Positions 9,501 through 13,878 of a DNA stretch of 14,569 nt are shown here, piece by piece. Source of the stretch: Beroe ovata. Lineage: Eukaryota > Ctenophora > Nuda > Beroida > Beroidae. The stretch covers positions 43,898-58,466 of the forward strand of contig CAMPET010000249.1 in assembly GCA_946803715.1 (NCBI GenBank), written 5' to 3'. The position numbers and the translations under genes are program-made. Every line of letters starts with the position of its first letter. Positions within the stretch are counted from its first letter, which is position 1. The notes under the pieces are model-generated. The model did no database searches. It worked only from the letters and a program-made list of their open reading frames with translations, and had not been told where the DNA came from.

Positions 9501-12500
9501 AGGGAGTGTAATGAGTGGAGGGAGTGTAATGAGTGGAGGGAGTGTAATGAGTGGAGGGAGTGAAAATGAGTGGAGGGAGTGAAGGACAAGGGTTGAAGCT
9601 CATCATCACAGGGATGAGATTGAATAGTGAGTGCATTATAAAGTTAGAACTAGAGGTATCATATTCAGCTTGTTTGTGAGAAGAGGGAGATGTAAGGAGG
9701 AAGGTAGAGGGAGGGAGTGAAAATGAGTAAAAATGAGTAGAGGAAATGAGGGAGTTACGGTGGAAGCTCATCACCACGTCTCCCCTCGTACCTGTAAACT
9801 CTGTAGGAGTCCCTCCATCTCATCGTTAGTGAAGAGGAATGGTATTTCACCCGAGATGAGAGCACTGTTCAGCTTCTCCATCAGCTCCTCCTCGTGCGCT
9901 ATGTTACTCTGAGTGGAGAGAGAGAGTCACTAGTGAACCATTACCAAGATAGAGAAGAATCAAGGGAGAGAGAAATGGGGGCATGAGTCGCTAGTCAACA
10001 GGGAATCAGTGACGCAGTCATTGACAAAGTCAGTCACATCGTCTGTCACATGATCCGTCACAAAGTCAGTGACAAAGTGATTTGCCACAATCTGACCATG
10101 TGACATGCCATATATACACGTCATGTCATATTATATAGGTAAACTTATCACTAAGAAGTCACGGTCCCCAACAGACACACGGACACACACTCACATTAAT
10201 GAGTAGGACACACTGTCTCCCCTCACTTCCAGCTACTCTAAACGCAGTCCTAGCCTGCTCGAAGAAGTGTTGTGGTCTCGTACTCTTCACAGTAAACAGT
10301 TCCATGCCCGCGATAAAGGAGGCAAGGTTCACCAGGAGGTCCAGATTGTTGCCATGGGCTCCGATACACAGCATGTTACCCCTGAGTGAGAGTGATGAGA
10401 GTGATGAATACTGATGTGACTCATCACTCATAACATGTCATACTGATGTGACTCAACAGTCACTATGTGTTGAATACTGATGTGACTCATCACTCATAAC
10501 ATGTCATTCTGATGTGACTCATCAGTCACTATGTGTTGAATACTGATGTGACTCATCACTCATAACATGTCATTCTGATGTGACTCATCAGTCACTATGT
10601 GTTGAATACTGATGTGACTCATCACTCATAACATGTCATTCTGATGTGACTCATCAGTCACTATGTGTTGAATACTGATGTGACTCATCACTCGTCATCA
10701 CGTGTCATAACGTGTCATCACGTGTCATCACTCACCTCGTCATGGTGATGACTCTGTGTATCTTGAGGATGTGCTCGACAGTTACATCACTCAGCATCAG
10801 TGAGTTGAACTGTTTCTGGGCCTCGTCGCTCATCTGCTGACAGTACCTCACCATGACACTCCTCAGATCGTTAAGGTTGGACACAGGCTTAACCTGGACC
10901 ACAGGACCAGACGTGGCGGCTCCACTGACCCCTGGGGAGTCTTTGTTCACAGCATTAGACCTCGTATCATTGTGATGGGACAAGTGTCATGCATCAGTTC
11001 ACGATTATTCGAACCGAGTGATTCAACTTTATAAGTGAAGTTTGTCAGTACATGTGTGAATGATGTCGGAACCCCACCCTGTGATAATAGCTGATGAGTG
11101 AAGTTGATCTAATCAAGTCACACGTTATAATGATTGCAATCTGCATAACTCATGCTTTTGTCAACAAACATTTGCTATGTCATTATCACGATTAGACAAT
11201 GCATTCATTCTCGTGTTGTGTGATGAGATCAGTAGATGTGATTTGTGAAGCATATATGATAGCTGCTACACAACAAAAACTTCATTATAAATACAGTTCT
11301 TAGCTATTGCTAGCACTTTCTTTTGTTACTTGCTCTATATTATAATTGCGAGGTTGACAATAAGATAAGAAACTATCTATCTATGATACTCCCAGCTGTC
11401 TCGATACTATCAGTAGGTTCGTAACACACGTGTATCAGTGTCCTATATTCTGCCCTTCACAAAACCTCTCTCATGATAATCATTCCTCCCCTATTTCCCC
11501 TCCCTGCCTACATTCAATAACATGGGCACACGTTTAGCACACGTGTCCACGACTCAACATGTCCCACCGCCAAAACGCAATAATACTCTCTCGCGCTCAG
11601 AGGGACGCACGCGATAATGCCCTAACGTAGTGAGGGTGGGTGTGTGCCCCGATAGAGAGCGAGTCATGATAGTATAGGAGACAGGGCTGGTAAAGCTTGA
11701 GTGATGAGTATAGGGTCTATACTATACTCATCACTCATCAGTCATCACTCAATGTTTCCCACGTACCCCACTTTTTCTCCCGCTTTCCCTAGTCCTCAAT
11801 CCTCCGCCCCACTCTAACTAACCTTGTCGATGCATTTGCCGAGACACATCTTGGTACTCATCAAAGGTTACAAAGTAGGGTTTGGCATGTTCGTACATAC
11901 TCAGCTCCTTGAAATACTTCGCTGTGATGTCTGCCAACAGCTTGCTCAGAGCTGAGGGATGCAGTACGGTTAGTGACAGTTAGGAAAACATTTGGTTGTA
12001 ATACCGATGGGGTATATCGAGAAGGGTAGGGGGTATCAGGGAGAGGGGGCACATGGGTAGGGAGGGTGTGGGGCAAGGAAACCACTAGTAGTATCTGCGA
12101 ACATCGCATTTGTTTCATACAATTACATCATGCCATTTTTGTATCAGTTTTGTAACTTCATTGATCTGAAGTTGTGTTACAGCCTGCATAGCGTTATCAA
12201 ACTTGTGCATATTTTACGCTATCCTTTGTGAGCACAATATGAGAAATAGTTTCGGTCTGGCGACAGTTGATCTTAACAAAGTTATGCCAAACATTCCGCT
12301 GTTTTATTTAGGCGGGTTTTCCGAGAGATATTGTCACATTTTTTAAATATACACTGATGTTTTTATACTACGATACCTAGCTGGTTTCCAGTTTTGGCCT
12401 TAATTTGTTTTTACGCTAATTTCTTTTCTAGGAAGTGTTCTCTCTCTCACAGCGTGAATCCCTAGTCCGCGCGCCGGCTCGCATGTACTGCTATGATACC

Positions 12501-13878
12501 TGTTGTGTCGTCTGGTCTGCAGATGGCATCATCCACCACTCTCTCGGCTTCGTGAAGCCAGAGTAGCTGTGTCATTGTGGGGCTGTTCCTCATTGAGTCA
12601 GATGTGCGTTGCAGGCCCTGCAGGGAGCATACTTGTTACAACGTGGTGTAAATTCGTGTGTGAATTTTATGCAAAAATTGGTATTTTCGGGGAAGATTTC
12701 TATTTTGAAATTTCTAAATAGGTTCTCAATAGGTTCCCAAAAGGTTTTTATCTAGTCAATAGATAATCCGTGTTTACTCGATATATATCGCTCCATAACC
12801 ACTGATAACATATAGATTAGAGATCAGCCCCAGAGGAATGATATCGTCGGAATTATGTCGAAAGTTATTCTCATTAATTATAGCTGCAAGATGTTCACGA
12901 TGTTGTTATTAATAAGTTCATCATCATGCTATTGGAAAACACATATCCATCCTTCACTGAGTGAGCTTTCTCTCCCCCACTATTCCATAGCGCAAATCTC
13001 TACTCCTTTGGGAATTTGCTTTCCTACAATTCTCGTCCGAGGTTTCTGACATTGTCACCAAATTTGCATCTATTCGCGTACCTACCCCGAGAATTCCAAT
13101 TCTCACTAACAATCCTCACTCAATTCTCGTACCTTGACAATGTTGACGATGGTGTTGATGTTGAAGCAGTAGTGGTAACGTCCGGGGACAGTATTTTGTT
13201 GTAGGACATGTTGTAACGAGGACAGGAGGTCACAACTTGCCTTCACAATGGAACTGTGTAGTGTTGTTTCCAGGGTAACACTCCCATCACGAATTAGTAG
13301 TGCCTGCGAGGGGAGAAGTGGGGGTGAAAGGGAGTGAGGAGTGCTCTGAGTGAGAGTTGGTGAGTTAGGGCATGCGGGGAGAGGCAGGGGAGTGAGGAGT
13401 GTTCTGAGAGTGAGTTGGTGAGTTAGTGCCTGTAGTGAGATGCTACCTGTAGGATAGAGTCTATAGTCTGGTAGAGAGTTTGTGCGGTGGGTGTCGGCAC
13501 GTTGAACACCATGAAGTGTCGCAGTAGTCTGGCAGCCACGTCCTTCTCCGTACCTGAGAGTGGAAATGATGCAGTGATCATCCAGTGGGTCACATATCTC
13601 TGATATTGTCTCCAGGGGGAGCTCGCGATATGCCGTCAAGTAATGAGATTCGCTAGTTCGTACATGTTTCAAGAAGTCTTTTCAATTTGAAAACACCATT
13701 ATAATCACAAACACGGTCAAATTCAATATATCTCTGAGTACCTTGGGAAGGATTTCTCATGGCACCGATGACTGTCATATCCTTGATAACTTTCCACTTG
13801 CCAGCCTTCTCATTGTCGTATATACCATGCATATCAAGCAGAGATCTCAGATACTGAGACAGAGGTTGGTGTGAGCTA
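408..13878 (-). CDS. Dynein heavy chain-like gene, central part, 26 exons, partial at both ends
   Basis: Dynein heavy chains are AAA+ ring motors with a coiled-coil stalk ending in a microtubule-binding tip. The conceptual protein (about 1,293 codons, all splice phases matching, no stops) follows the dynein order: AAA3 end, AAA4, stalk coiled coil 1, tip, coiled coil 2, AAA5, start of AAA6. Diagnostic segments include KAGKWKVIKDMTVIGAM and ARLLRHFMVF (AAA3), SWMMEWPKTAL, matching the dynein IDWFxxWPxxAL block (AAA4), RVMPSPPLLVNTIM (tip helix 1), FMENTMLATHSF and WLLIFDSEG (AAA5), and SPDFRLHIVCNKKP (AAA5-AAA6). AAA4 lacks catalytic Walker residues. Exon lengths are 84-307 nt; many introns are about 75-350 nt. 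Four AAA4 exons occur twice because of a duplicated block around an N. The divergence and dead AAA4 suggest a DNHD1-like protein or another divergent axonemal heavy chain; the family is certain, the subfamily is inference. The start, the AAA1-AAA2 half and the C terminus are outside the window. Confidence 0.93.
681..764 (-). CDS. Dynein exon 25: short AAA5 exon, uncertain start
   Basis: Reads LMQEDTRFKDLITKSAEFLT then KSDPVKLL, donor CTATTG|GTGAGT, phase 0. The acceptor GATCAG at 765-770 would leave a 35-nt intron. A second in-phase acceptor, ACCAAG, would start the exon at 722 with a 77-nt intron. An earlier donor in exon 24 is a third possibility. Confidence 0.65.
800..1106 (-). CDS. Dynein exon 24: AAA5 core
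   Basis: Begins WLLIFDSEGVSEHWLKNLHQ, matching 'RWPLMIDPQxQxxxWIKN', then ELVTVSYYHCSLKTILESAI for 'NLxVxxLxDxxYxxxLExAIxxG'. The usual 'PVLLENVGEELDP' block is replaced by SYTVITVQACISSDTS, so that motif is lost. The last 50 residues are Thr/Val-rich and unlike other dyneins. Acceptor ACCATCAG|G, donor CACAG|GTAAGA, phase 0. Confidence 0.88.
1182..1383 (-). CDS. Dynein exon 23: AAA5 start
   Basis: EARKELFDNIKEVCKDIGAE continues 'YRxxLxxxWxxxC...'; DELVDFIMGDTVRYEWTAQL and PRESHFMENTMLATHSFIP match 'LGDPVxIRxWxxxGLPxDxxSxENGIIVTxxxRW'. Joined in phase 1 after acceptor GTGTAG|GT; donor CCTCA|GTGAGT, phase 2. AAA5 of dyneins binds no nucleotide in most families. Confidence 0.92.
1461..1698 (-). 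CDS. Dynein exon 22: coiled coil 2 into AAA5
   Basis: VEIKDLQLKYEQAVVKKRSL, QTDCQSIREKLRAMSSLTSV, then LKSQREAWSAVVDNHQSHLT and GAAFLAYCGSLI. This is the very recognisable dynein run 'LxxxLxxxxxKKxxLxxxxxxCxxKLxRAxxLxxGLxxExxRWxxxxxxLxxxxxxLxGDxLLxxAFxAYLGxF'. Acceptor CATGCAG|GTG; donor CATAG|GTGAGT, phase 1. Confidence 0.93.
1725..1857. repeat. CA microsatellite intron
   Basis: (CA)n tracts with a longer direct repeat CACAGACACGGACACACAAC occurring twice (starting near 1736 and 1811), filling most of the intron between exons 21 and 22. Confidence 0.9.
1864..1956 (-). CDS. Dynein exon 21: coiled coil 2, acidic
   Basis: EIEEEEKMAREAADQASMED then GHSEEAVANLE. Acceptor AAACTACAG|GAA is taken; an in-phase alternative with poor pyrimidine context would start at 1989 and add CSVISYDPKLQ. 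Donor CTTGAG|GTGAGA, phase 0, next to the CA-repeat intron. Confidence 0.75.
2135..2298 (-). CDS. Dynein exon 20: last tip helix and start of coiled coil 2
   Basis: DRSIGKLDEAAVSYASEKVG then FIYTFMIALLSYHHAHGLLR. Matches 'IxxASxAAxGLCxWVxAMxxYxxVxKxV', the helix that returns from the tip, followed by the heptads IAREQTESLQTLLS. Acceptor CTTCACAG|CT, donor CTATCT|GTGAGT, phase 0. Confidence 0.85.
2299..2947. other. 649-nt intron, no gene seen
   Basis: GTGGGG-type low-complexity DNA to about 2450, then AT-richer unique sequence. Near 2760-2860 it contains GATCACGG repeats and GATGACACCACTGATGACG. A stretch at 2784-2805 resembles part of exon 24. Confidence 0.7.
2948..3055 (-). CDS. Dynein exon 19: tip insert
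   Basis: Reads EFGIEGETVVKEPRASMAAR then RQSIETGSAMVDKKL. No clear dynein counterpart; it adds residues before the last tip helix. It is supported by phase-1 splices on both sides (TTCACAG|AC, AATTAG|GTAGCA), which keep the frame across exons 18-20, and by its position. Confidence 0.68.
3107..3155. repeat. Near-perfect 49-nt palindrome in intron 18-19
   Basis: Arms 3107-3130 and 3132-3155 pair at 22 of 24 positions around one base. The inner part is GGAGCTATAGGG against CCCTATAGCTCC. A degenerate direct copy of the left arm follows at 3179-3205. Confidence 0.9.
3270..3384 (-). CDS. Dynein exon 18: tip helices 2-3
   Basis: GALQDAQGARDAISTLSWES then GLKDKTVETVENLLKRAT, the divergent counterpart of 'AKKLLGDxxFLxxLxxYDKDNIxxxxxKKIRKY'. 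Acceptor CACTGACAG|GGT. The donor is CAACAG|GTTGGA, weaker than the others but phase-correct (phase 1). Confidence 0.78.
3613..3771 (-). CDS. Dynein exon 17: lysine-rich insert in the tip
   Basis: 53 codons: QPVEEETAAAHVDLAKEGRR, KTKHRIKVPPAASKPAETDK, KEKKEREQWLIVQ. It sits where canonical tips have a short loop (DPxGSGKKIEDYW) between helix 1 and the 'WxxAKKLLGD' helix; only EQWLIVQ looks like that helix. The composition suggests a flexible, positively charged loop. Acceptor CTCTATAG|CAA, donor GTACAG|GTGATA. Confidence 0.85.
3859..4011 (-). CDS. Dynein exon 16: microtubule-binding tip, helix 1
   Basis: FEPLDKNCLESIRVMPSPPL then LVNTIMNVFVKMLQAEGRLP, matching 'ALxxLxxxDIxxIKSMxxPPxxVKLVMEAVCxM', the first helix of the dynein microtubule-binding domain. 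The PP pair and spacing are kept; the usual K before the M and the VMEAVC core have changed. Phase 0 at both ends. Confidence 0.9.
4173..4337 (-). CDS. Dynein exon 15: charged segment of coiled coil 1
   Basis: 55 codons. An acidic stretch EDHDDIYEFLEDDYDP is followed by a very basic KLTKEERRKKRKDKIQVQ and then LDAAKSEEEAVTDVLNKHKL, which resembles the end of coiled coil 1. The acidic/basic pair is not typical of dynein stalks and may be an insertion. Acceptor CACCTCCCAG|GAG, donor CTGAAG|GTGAGG. Confidence 0.85.
4561..4677 (-). CDS. Dynein exon 14: stalk coiled coil 1
   Basis: VEELLKQLTKKSAALEKIKA then QLGCESSLLPSLQVLQSQL, with clear leucine heptads. Acceptor ATCCCCCCCAG|GTT, donor CAACTG|GTATAA, phase 0. 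Confidence 0.82.
4804..4903 (-). CDS. Dynein exon 13: stalk coiled coil 1
   Basis: EALLTIKAMVDSCRKMNEAI then LSGEQVLAQTQVE, a helical heptad-like stretch joined in phase 2 (acceptor CTCTCTCAG|T). The donor GAG|GTATTA is chosen for phase and exon size. The frame stays open further down to exon 14, so a later donor or intron retention is possible. Confidence 0.7.
5022..5125 (-). CDS. Dynein exon 12: base of stalk, start of coiled coil 1
   Basis: SVLVGPKVYQQFLDYFIALY then KSKSKAENDKLSVH. This is the dynein 'YVTPxSYLExIxxFxxLLxxKxxE' segment where AAA4 passes into coiled coil 1. Acceptor ATATTACAG|AGT; donor ACACAA|GTGAGT, phase 2. Confidence 0.9.
5126..5482. repeat. Intron made largely of a 25-bp minisatellite
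   Basis: From 5327 to about 5480 a 25-bp unit (AACTCACCACTCTCCCTGAC core) is repeated about six times, with units starting at 5327, 5352, 5377, 5402, 5427 and 5452. On the coding strand each unit contains GGTGAGT, a consensus 5' splice site, as does the true donor of exon 11 at the array end. Confidence 0.9.
5483..5642 (-). CDS. Dynein exon 11, left copy, complete: end of AAA4
   Basis: 53 codons plus one base: DQLVQVIANIHTLVQSHLAP, HPWEKISAGSPAHKQNTLIE, CIKLSRLQDTPGE. The first part matches the 'xxxxHxSVxxxS' helix at the end of AAA4. The region from about residue 20 onward looks like an insertion of about 30 residues before the conserved 'YVTPKSYLEFI' segment of the next exon. Acceptor ACGTGCAG|G, donor GGGGAG|GTGAGT, phase 0. 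The intron on its 3' side is the 25-bp minisatellite. Confidence 0.9.
5954..6352 (+). pseudogene. Same nested candidate, left copy, apparently broken
   Basis: Collinear with 8131-8521. One extra T in the TTACCCTTTTACC run shifts the frame. A 12-base deletion creates TAA before the SLCPACG segment; a 6-base insertion gives SLCPACGHMTCASDEL; an extra ATA codon gives ESSIIAL; the first Cys of CEDC is Tyr. The stop is extended to 6350. Apart from the T, all exon indels are multiples of three, while the intervening intron (6178-6222) lacks five bases. This pattern suggests coding history followed by decay, or sequence errors in one haplotype. Confidence 0.42.
6187..6216. repeat. Hairpin palindrome, left copy
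   Basis: AGATGAAT and ATTCATCT pair around a single A, and an outer AGATT/AATCT pair extends the stem. Lies within the proposed 45-nt intron of the nested candidate; conserved at 8374-8403. Confidence 0.85.
6668..6796 (-). CDS. Dynein exon 10, left copy
   Basis: Encodes the same KFKGLLSLCQVSWMMEWPKT block as 8798-8926, with only silent differences. Acceptor CCATTAG|G, donor GAAAC|GTGAGT. Confidence 0.9.
7006..7136 (-). CDS. Dynein exon 9, left copy
   Basis: Same exon as 9110-9240 with one replacement near the end (NTTS for NTTN) and a few silent changes. Splice sites GCACAG|GTG and AGCGC|GTGAGT are intact. Confidence 0.88.
7137..7484. other. 348-nt intron 8-9, left copy
   Basis: GAGGTGAGGAG and GAGTGGAGGAAGTGAAAAT low-complexity repeats around a more unique core (CATCATCACAGGGATGAGATTG region) shared with the right copy. 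No gene seen. Confidence 0.8.
7485..7601 (-). CDS. Dynein exon 8, left copy
   Basis: Same 39-codon exon as 9792-9908, reading SNIAHEEDLMEKLNSALISG with one E to D change. Splice sites and phases are intact (CCACTCAG|AGT, TTACAG|GTAC). No matching exon 7 lies upstream on this copy, because the sequence runs into the minisatellite and the N. Confidence 0.88.
7614..7742. repeat. 11-bp minisatellite at the contig edge
   Basis: About a dozen copies of AGTTAGTGGAG and variants (AGGTAGTGGAG, AGTTAGTGGAC) ending at the N. The right copy has unrelated sequence at the matching place (9921 onward), so this array may have stopped contig extension. Confidence 0.88.
7743..7743. other. Single N: probable contig join
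   Basis: The only ambiguous base in the window. Sequence to its right equals 5527 onward, inside an exon; sequence to its left is an 11-bp minisatellite. This marks a join between two contigs that both contain the same locus. Confidence 0.8.
7744..7859 (-). CDS. Dynein exon 11, right copy, cut off by N at 7743
   Basis: Begins DQLVQVIANIHTLVQSHLAP as in the left copy, but is interrupted at the N inside the codon after QNTL. About 44 coding bases and the donor site are missing, so this copy cannot be spliced as assembled. Its acceptor reads CCACCTCCAG|G. This is an assembly edge rather than a biological truncation (inference from the complete left copy at 5483-5642). Confidence 0.85.
7965..8036 (+). 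other. Short ATG frame upstream of the nested candidate
   Basis: 23 codons, MAVYPSHQMQYEYEPSISWL plus KSF. The left copy (5787-5858) keeps the whole frame with a single S to Y change, although flanking bases carry indels. It may be a first exon of the nested candidate, a small upstream frame, or chance. Confidence 0.25.
8131..8521 (+). CDS. Candidate nested gene on the opposite strand, right copy; two exons, CxxC protein, 5' end unresolved
   Basis: Exon 1 (8131-8359) follows the acceptor-like AATCGCACAG and reads EFLYDANTLQLIGPNSSISQ, then a hydrophobic FYPLPVFYAVLVMDHIADTM, then SLCPACGQMTSDELSQLGGS. A 50-nt intron (8360-8409, GTAAAT...GGTAG) is phase-compatible with exon 2 (8410-8521): ITSPESSIALCEDCAARMDM then VITKAVEFAFWQPSLK and TAA. 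CPAC and CEDC, with a further Cys before the splice, could bind a metal such as zinc. It lies inside the dynein exon 10-11 intron, antisense to it. I do not recognise the family. An upstream ATG frame at 7965 (23 codons) is a possible first exon, but its donor phase does not fit. It could be a real nested gene, an exon pair of a mobile element, or a retained gene fragment. Confidence 0.42.
8374..8403. repeat. Hairpin palindrome, right copy
   Basis: Same 30-base imperfect palindrome as 6187-6216, unchanged between copies, inside the proposed 50-nt plus-strand intron. Confidence 0.85.
8798..8926 (-). CDS. Dynein exon 10, right copy: AAA4 'W..EWP..AL' block
   Basis: KFKGLLSLCQVSWMMEWPKT then ALTSTSSYYISSKQIANLEP. 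The counterpart in dyneins is 'KFPALVNCxxIDWFxEWPxxAL', the strongest single family signature here. Joins in phase 2 after acceptor CTATTAG|G; donor GAAAC|GTGAGT phase 2. The protein is identical to the left copy at 6668-6796. Confidence 0.93.
9110..9240 (-). CDS. Dynein exon 9, right copy: AAA4 sensor strand
   Basis: VVMRREAPELLSDPIQFFSL then RVKRNLRIVICIEPDSPYLN. This is the 'FFxxRVRxNLHVVLCMSPVG' block of AAA4, with CIEPDS in place of the usual CMSPVG. Acceptor TGCACAG|GTG phase 0; donor AACGC|GTGAGT phase 2. The left-copy partner is 7006-7136. Confidence 0.92.
9241..9791. repeat. 551-nt intron 8-9, right copy, with expanded repeats
   Basis: GAGGAGAGGTGAGG runs (9249-9370), then a unique AT-rich stretch (9371-9455) absent from the left copy, then an 18-bp unit GAGTGGAGGGAGTGTAAT repeated about four times (9490-9570), then the core shared with the left copy. 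Confidence 0.82.
9792..9908 (-). CDS. Dynein exon 8, right copy: AAA4 after Walker B
   Basis: 39 codons: SNIAHEEELMEKLNSALISG then EIPFLFTNDEMEGLLQSLQ, equivalent to dynein 'xQIxxExFLExINxLLxSGEVPxLFxxDE'. Phase 0 at both ends (acceptor CCACTCAG|AGT, donor TTACAG|GTACGA). A second copy at 7485-7601 differs by four bases, three of them silent (E to D is the one change). Confidence 0.92.
9909..10194. other. 286-nt intron 7-8 with degenerate GTCACA repeats
   Basis: 10006-10090 is a loose tandem of GTCACAAAGTCAGTGACAAAG-like units with CAGTCA and TGACAAAGT half-sites. No coding signal. Confidence 0.6.
10195..10381 (-). CDS. Dynein exon 7: AAA4 P-loop region, degenerate
   Basis: GNMLCIGAHGNNLDLLVNLA aligns with the AAA4 Walker A block 'GNALLVGVGGSGKQSLxRLA'. 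The first Gly is kept (GAHGNN), but the lysine and following Thr/Ser of GxxGxGK[ST] are absent. ASFIAGMELFTV follows as in dyneins. The exon ends QCVLLIN at the Walker B strand, where DE residues are expected and IN is found across the splice. Acceptor CACTCAG|G, donor ATTAAT|GTGAGT, phase 0. Confidence 0.92.
10412..10692. repeat. 66-bp minisatellite carrying nine TGACTCA motifs
   Basis: Four full 66-bp units start at 10412, 10478, 10544 and 10610, with a partial fifth at 10676. Each is two related half-units (32 and 34 bp) opening with TGATGTGACTCA. TGACTCA occurs at 10417, 10449, 10483, 10515, 10549, 10581, 10615, 10647 and 10681. The first unit differs slightly; the others are almost identical, so expansion is recent. 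It fills most of intron 6-7. Confidence 0.95.
10736..10931 (-). CDS. Dynein exon 6: N-terminal part of AAA4
   Basis: NDLRSVMVRYCQQMSDEAQK and SLMLSDVTVEHILKIHRVIT correspond to 'LxxYNxxxxxMxLVLFxDAxxHIxRIxRxI' leading to the AAA4 P-loop strand. Acceptor CTCCCCAG|GG joins in phase 1; donor ACGAG|GTGAGT leaves AG, completed by G of the next exon to an Arg just before the P-loop region. The first 15 residues (VSGAATSGPVV...) are low complexity. Confidence 0.85.
10932..11822. other. 891-nt intron 5-6, no gene seen
   Basis: Mostly unique, AT-rich to about 11400. Holds two ACACGTGT octamers (near 11425 and 11538) and the palindrome at 11698-11737. Pyrimidine-rich just upstream of 11822. Confidence 0.7.
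11698..11737. repeat. Perfect 16-bp inverted repeat with 8-nt loop
   Basis: TGAGTGATGAGTATAG at 11698-11713 and its exact reverse complement at 11722-11737. CATCACTC repeats follow to 11750. It would form a stable hairpin in RNA or a cruciform in DNA. Confidence 0.93.
11823..11951 (-). CDS. Dynein exon 5: AAA3-AAA4 linker
   Basis: 42 full codons; reads LSKLLADITAKYFKELSMYE then HAKPYFVTFDEYQDVSRQMH. This corresponds to the poorly conserved segment after the 'DRL' helix and the 'Y.E..D' approach to AAA4. Acceptor CCCTCAG|CT completes GCT from the previous phase-1 donor; donor CAAG|GTTAGT, phase 1. Confidence 0.82.
11952..12499. other. 548-nt AT-rich intron 4-5, no gene seen
   Basis: AT-rich unique DNA with T-runs on the plus strand (12290-12430). 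Only short chance frames are present. GC-rich GCGCGCCGGC-like bases near 12470 stand out from the surroundings. Confidence 0.7.
12500..12617 (-). CDS. Dynein exon 4: AAA3 'LWxHExxRV' helix
   Basis: The exon begins GLQRTSDSMRNSPTMTQ and continues LLWLHEAERVVDDAI, the equivalent of 'VxQGxL...LxRLWxHExxRVFxDRL'. Acceptor CCCTGCAG|GGC joins in phase 0; donor ACAACAG|GTATCA is phase 1. It lies between two AT-rich introns of about 500 nt. Confidence 0.88.
12618..13132. other. 515-nt AT-rich intron 3-4, no gene seen
   Basis: Unique AT-rich sequence with a small duplication (GGTTCTCAATAGGTTCCCAA at 12721-12740). No coding signal on either strand. Confidence 0.7.
13133..13303 (-). CDS. Dynein exon 3: AAA3 helical lid
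   Basis: 57 codons. SSIVKASCDLLSSLQHVL and GRYHYCFNINTIVNIVK match the dynein segment 'TxxxYxxVxxxLLPTPxKxHYxFNLRDxxRV'. Acceptor CCCCTCGCAG|G, donor GTCAAG|GTACGA, phase 0 at both ends. Confidence 0.9.
13447..13553 (-). CDS. Dynein exon 2: AAA3 'RHF' block
   Basis: Joined in phase 1 to the previous exon it reads GTEKDVAARLLRHFMVFNVP, the counterpart of the dynein 'PVTPRFLRHFxVxxxxxP' block, then TPTAQTLYQTIDSILQ. Acceptor CACTCTCAG|GT, donor CTACAG|GTAGCA, phase 0. Confidence 0.9.
13742..13878 (-). CDS. Dynein exon 1 of window: AAA3, after Walker B
   Basis: Encodes SSHQPLSQYLRSLLDMHG then IYDNEKAGKWKVIKDMTVIG, ending at NPSQ. This matches the dynein block TQPPxxLLRQxxDxGGxYD followed by the 'DIxxVAAM' strand of AAA3. 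The acceptor CTCACAG leaves one base to complete a codon (a second possible acceptor is at 13854); the donor is CAAG|GTACTC, phase 1. The Walker B exon expected just upstream is not found before the window end. Confidence 0.82.

Larger units (their letters stand above)
7744..9920. repeat. Right copy of the 2.1-kb duplicated block
   Basis: Starts exactly after the N, within dynein exon 11, and continues past exon 8 into a unique intron connected to exons 7 to 1. Compared with the left copy it has a longer exon 8-9 intron (551 versus 348 nt) and a shorter exon 10-11 intron (938 versus 1025 nt). Confidence 0.9.

Noticed and set aside
5527-9920. True tandem exon duplication giving alternative AAA4 exons
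   Set aside because: Right-copy exon 11 has no donor and ends at an N; proteins of the two sets are nearly identical, so there is no sign of alternative function.
10199-10414. Plus-strand open frame of 71 codons
   Set aside because: Antisense shadow of the AAA4 exon 7.
10412-10692. CRISPR-like regular repeat
   Set aside because: Units are contiguous 66-bp tandems without unique spacers, in an intron of a eukaryotic gene.
13594-13736. 9-base direct repeat ATATCTCTG, as if target-site duplications of an inserted element
   Set aside because: It falls inside the ordinary intron between exons 1 and 2, whose GTACTC...CTCTCAG ends fit in phase; the repeat is short enough for chance.
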